NCBI GenBank assembly: GCA_026874595.1
Contig: CM049319.1
Span: 4,368,601-4,432,600, forward strand
DNA: 64,000 nucleotides
Origin: Sipunculus nudus
Taxonomy: Eukaryota > Annelida > Sipuncula > Golfingiida > Sipunculidae
Direction of reading: 5' to 3'
Every line of letters starts with the position of its first letter. Position 1 is the stretch's first letter. Below are positions 42,301 to 48,300 of the stretch, piece after piece. The position numbers were made by a program, and so were the translations under genes. The notes below the pieces were generated by a model. That model saw only the letters and a program-made list of their open reading frames with translations, was not told the DNA's origin and searched no databases.

Positions 42301-45300
42301 CAGAGATAAAACCATTAATATATGATAAGTTGTCTGAGAGACAAAAGAAATAATCAGTGAATATTTGCATATCTGGAAATCACATGTTTGGTTGACTTGG
42401 GTTGCCATGGTTACAGCAGCCCATTAACACTATCTGTACCAACCATAATTTTTATAATGCTTATATGGGCTTTAGGCAGCTTATGATATGATACTGTATG
42501 ATTATGTGTGAATCAATATAAAATAACATGCCAGTATTTGCACATTAAAGTTTTAGGATCATTATCAATTTATCACCCACTGCCACAACATTTACATTCC
42601 CATAGTTACAGTGTGAGTGTTCTGATTTAAGAAATTTTCTCCTATAAAAACGTTATATAAATTATAGCATCACCAGTTTAACTGATTCCTGTTAATTTAT
42701 TTATATAAAGCTGACTTTATGAGTGAAATTAATGGGAGGAGCTTGGAAGACTTGGGGATTTTGTCCATATTCAAGTAAATGCCTTTTGCAACAACCTAAC
42801 CATCAATCCATCCTTTAATACTGATATCTTTAGCTCTCAGTACATCTCTAATGCAAACTCCTGATGAACAGACGAATAATTACCCCCACAAGGTTGGTAT
42901 GTGTTCATCCCTGTTTGTGTATTTGTTATAATTAACAACATACCTCACACAATCATGAACAGAATCTCATGAAATTTTCATAATTTTTGGGGTTGGGTCA
43001 AGGAAATATCAATTAGAGTTTGGTGTGCATCTGGCACCTGACCCGTATTCAGGAATGTCATCAAGTATTATTCATAAACGTAGTCAAGTGCTTATACATG
43101 AATGAACCTGGCAATATGAGCTAAATAAATTGATGGAATGCAAACAAATTGCGGAGGCTTGCATTAGTAGGATCCTTAGAATGTAGATTACTATAGTCCG
43201 TTCCACCAACCGTGAAATACTGTTTTTTCACATTTTCTTTTCTACCTTGATATATAATCTGTGTTCTTAGCGATACGAGGAATACCTAGAAAACGACCTA
43301 ATTTTATATGAAGTTAGTGATAATGTATAAAAAACAACTTACATCACAACGCTGAGGTGTTGTTTACTTTATGTAAGGAGTGCATAGCTATAACTTGGCC
43401 AAACTGAACGGCATTGTATGTGAAATCTTTGCCGTCATAATCGAATGACGTAACCGTGACGTCACGGTCGTCGCGTGAAATTTCCTGAATACACGTTATA
43501 AAGAGGTCAGCAGGTGTCAGTCACCGTGTTCAGTAGACCCAGCTAGGCTCCAATATCTTAGTACTTAAACTGCATGTATACTGCCCGTCTTTTAACATAC
43601 CGTTTCCCCCCATAGATAATCCGCACCCGTAGATAATCCGCACCCCTATTCAGAGCTACAATTTCTGGGGAAAAACCTGTATACCTGTGTATAATACGCA
43701 GCTAGATTCTGACGAAATCCTGAATGCTGCAAATTGTTTTTGTGGTGGTCATCGAATATCCGCTCTCTTCGTGGGTGTGACTTCGTCAGTCAACACAAGT
43801 CTCTAAGCAGAAGATCATTATACTTGAATTAGCAAATTGTCTATTCTCCTCCAATTGTTAAGTGTAAAAAGGGGGATTGTGCCTGGACCGCCGTTAACCA
43901 GGTACTGCAACACTTGTATTAAGCGTCACCAATGCAAGGCCGTTCGTGTCCAAGAAAAGGGGTCATACGAATGTGTTTTAATAAAATATCATCCCCATTC
44001 TAACAAAAAAAAAACAGCAATGATAATTCTTAGTTACAGAATGTATACAAAAACACAGGTCTCCTTTGATGTTAATCAAAGGGAAGCTTTCCGTCATGTC
44101 GGGTAACAAACTGTGACGAGCGTGTCATAAGGAGAACAACTCGCACGGCACCCTAGTTAGCCAATTAATGCTTATCATAGAACAAAGAGTCTTCATTTAC
44201 TCAACACACGCATAAATATGGGTAACCATCATTCAGTCGCTTATGGTCATCATGCCACGCAGATCATCGTATACGACAGCGTTTAAGTTACAAGTTGTTC
44301 AGTATGCTGAACAGAATGGGAATCGCAGTGCTGCTCGCCATTTTGGTATCGACGAGAGCAATGTTCGACTGTGGAAAAGATCGAAAGGACAACTTCAAAA
44401 AATGCCGAAATCAAAGAGGGCCCACAGGAGTCGTCAAGTTTTCTATCCTGAGGTGGACAAGCAAGTGCTGGAATGGATCAGTGAATGTCGCGCTCAGGGC
44501 AATGCGGTGAGCACAGTGCAAGTTCGACTGAAAGCCAGCCTGGTTGCAAAAGATCTCAAAATTAGTGTTTTCAAGGCTTCCTCAAACTGGTGTTATCGCT
44601 TCATGGCCCGGAATGATCTTTCCATTAGAAGAAAAACCCACATCAGTCAAAAGCTTCCAGCTGATTACGAGGAGAAACTGACAGCTTTTAAGGCCCACAT
44701 AATCAAACGCCGCAAAGTACTGGACCCGCCACTGTCACTCATCGGTATCGCTGACCATACGCCACTAACGTTTGATCTACCTGCCGATACAACTGTGGAA
44801 AAGAAGGGAGCGAACACAGTATCAATCCGTACGACTGGTAATGAAAAAAACAGGTTCACAGACATGCTGGCCTGCATGGCAGATGGCACTAAATAACCCC
44901 CGTACGTGGTTTTCAAACGGAAAACCATGCCCAAAGGTGTAAAATTCCCGAGCAGTGTACACGTGCGCGTACAGTCTAAAGGCTGGATGGACGATACCCT
45001 GATGAAAGATTGGATTGATAGCGTGTGGGGGAATCGCGCGGGCGGCCTCACAAAGAAAGAGAATAGCCTATTAGTGTTAGATGCTTTCAGATGCCACCGC
45101 AACCCGGCCGTACTGCAACATCTGAAGCAAGCGCACAAGACGGAGGTGGCGATAATCCCTGGCGGGATGACGTCGATACTACAGCTGCTGGACGTAGGTG
45201 TCAACAGGCCCATGAAGACGCTACTGAAATCTAAATACAGATTAGAAATACACACGTTTATTATGTTTTTAAATCAAATTTTCTGTGATGTTTAATATCC

Positions 45301-48300
45301 ACAACAGGGTTTCATTTTAAGCATATATATATGTATTTATATATTTAACTAACTATTATAAAATACCCTAGGTTTGTAATAAATTTATAACACATCTCCG
45401 GGATATCATTAATTTACACAGCTGTTCAAACTGTCCATGCTTGCACAATAGGGTAATTAATTATTAATTATTAATTAACTTAGGAAACCATCAGGCAATC
45501 ATTCCTCCCATGGTTCAAGTTGTTTAAATAGTAATTAGTGTATCACGGAACATTTCCCACGGACAAGGACTGACAGGTGCAGGTATATCAGGTAGAAACG
45601 ATCCCCTTTTGTGATTTAACACCACATGTAAAAATATGCCGCAGCGCCATCTGCCGACAGACATTGACATCAAAGGAGGTCAGCCAAGCAATATACCATC
45701 ATGCATATTTCACAACGGCGATCTTCTGTTGTAAGCCATACTTAAGATATATTTTAAGTATCAGAAATGAAAAAAAGTTAATCAAATCAATAATTATGTT
45801 GTTTTAATGCAAAATTTGTACAAGTAAAGTGAGTATACACTTAGTTTACATAAAATCCTTTATTATCGCTCATCATCGGCTCACCGTACGATGTTCAACA
45901 TGACTGAAAAAAAGTTTGGAAATTATGTCTCCATGTATAATACGCACCAGGGTTTTTTATTTCGATTCTAAGATGAAAAAATGCGGATTATCTATGGGGG
46001 AAAACGGTAGTACACAGAGCCCTGGACATGGCCAGGCAGGCAGTTTCATTCATGTAGCCTGTTGTCCAACTTGTCATTATATACACCCGACATAGGCCTA
46101 AATGGCAAAATATTCCAAAACTGACGCAATTTATAATGCTTATTTTTATCCAAGTTTCATATGTGTTTGAAGAACATTATTCATCATTTTTACCAGAGCC
46201 TGAGGTAAATCCACTTTAAACCAGTGTTTTGCACTGCTGTGAATACTGTTCTAAGATGAGCTAATATATTTTGTCAACTTGTAATACACGCGGGCAGTAC
46301 CCTGTCATGGGAGGCGATGTAGGCATCATGGCTCCATGGCAGCACTAACTGTGGGTAACAAAGCAAGGATTGCAAATTAAGAAAATGAAAAGCTACCGTA
46401 CCGTTTAATAGGCATGGTATTGATTTCACGAAATGAATTGTGATTTTATCATAAATACTCTATTTGTTTATCATAAACAAGGGACCTATGGGTCACGGCG
46501 CTCAGCTGTTATATATGATAAAAAAATATGATTTAGAAATGAGGCACATGCTGGTTTTGTGGGGTAATAAATATAAGCTGTATTATGAGTTGTTGTTGTT
46601 TAGCTTATGTATGATTTTGATAGTACCTTTGGAGACAGGGAAGAGGATTGATTTCATTTATTTTATTTACAAATGGAGCACTATTGTCACACAGATTTTG
46701 GCTTGGCCATATAACTTATAAGCAGAACATATAATATAAGAGTTTAACTATTTATTAAAAAAAAAATTACAAATATTGTCCCAAATATAATTTTTATTAA
46801 AAATAATAAGAGAATCGTAATTTTTTAAAATGAAATATAACTGAAATGATTATTAAAATAATATTAAAGAATATATTCATGAATGCATTCATGAATACAT
46901 TTTGAAAGTATTTGCACTGGTATTCATATACTTTCATTTTTACCTGAATTCCCATTCTTTATGCAAGAAATTTTATGATGGAGTACATATTCATATTCGT
47001 ATTTAAATACAATTGCACAGTTTTCACCAAACAATGATGTTGAGAATCCAGAATATACAAAATTCACACCTTTAAATAATGATCATAAGTACCTGGTTTT
47101 ATGGCTTTTATTTATATTTAAAAAAATAAATGTAATATATTCATTTTGGACTGATTTCACATCAATGTACACACTAGACACAGTAGGAATCTAGATTACT
47201 ATTATCAACTGCATCTTTGTCTATCATTAATTTCCTTCATATGATCCTTAATGATAAGTAATGAATAATATGATTTACCTTTTTATCGTTAAAACTGAAC
47301 TGAAAAATACCATAGGTGACTGCACGGTGTTAATTGGAAAACATGACATTCTATCCATCGATACAAGATTCTTATATCATCAGTAACTGCAAGTTAATTT
47401 CCTGTTATTATAAACTAACAAATTCCTTTTACTATTTTTCTTTAATTTGTTATTAAAAACTAATAAAAATTTATTAATTTATTGTTTATTGTTATGCTGT
47501 TGGTTAAAACTACTAGATGAGTTGGGTTGGACACCTGGATCAACTGTGGCTGGCCATAAGCTGCCAGGCTGCCTCAGTCTATGTCTCACCTCAAGCATGC
47601 ATAATTTGCTGAAAGTTCAACAAGGTCAACATACAGGTGACTCAAGAGGGGCTGGAGAGAGTCAAGGTCTGACATGGTCTCATAAAAACATTAATAAAAG
47701 CTACAATTTTTGGCCAATTTCTTTCAGCTTTCTAAACTAAAAAGGTGAAATCCTTATGTGTGCAAGATATGAAAATTATATTAACAGTGCTCACAGGAAA
47801 CAAACGTGCTATGGTCAAAGTTGGGCAAAATTTAAGGTACTAATTTTATATTTATACTAATAACTTATAAAATTTGAAAAATTCAGAACTAATTTTGGGT
47901 ATTCAATTGAATCTTGATTAAATAATGTTACATCCCTGACAAAAAATCTCTAGCTTCAGCAATCCCCTTGTTAAAGGAGTAAATATATTTCTTGATTTTT
48001 TACAAAGTGAATTATGTTTGGGCCCATAACTTAAAACAATTACATAATACTGACATCATTTCTGGCATGTGCATAGAAAATGTATAGAAAAAGATGTATA
48101 TTATATATGATTAAAGTCAGATCAGTAGTTTTGATATTAGGCAGTCTTGAAGTGTAACAATGGGTTTGTAATGGAAAAACGAAGTTTTTCATTATTATCT
48201 CGAAGGTATTAAGTCCTAGTGACCAAATTCTTGGCATTGTAGGGGGGATTTTAGAGACATCTAATTGCATGCCTAATTTTAGGAACTGAGAGCTAACAAT

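Noticed and set aside
44665..45255. 196-codon minus-strand frame
   Set aside because: Antisense of the Tigger transposase, no motif.
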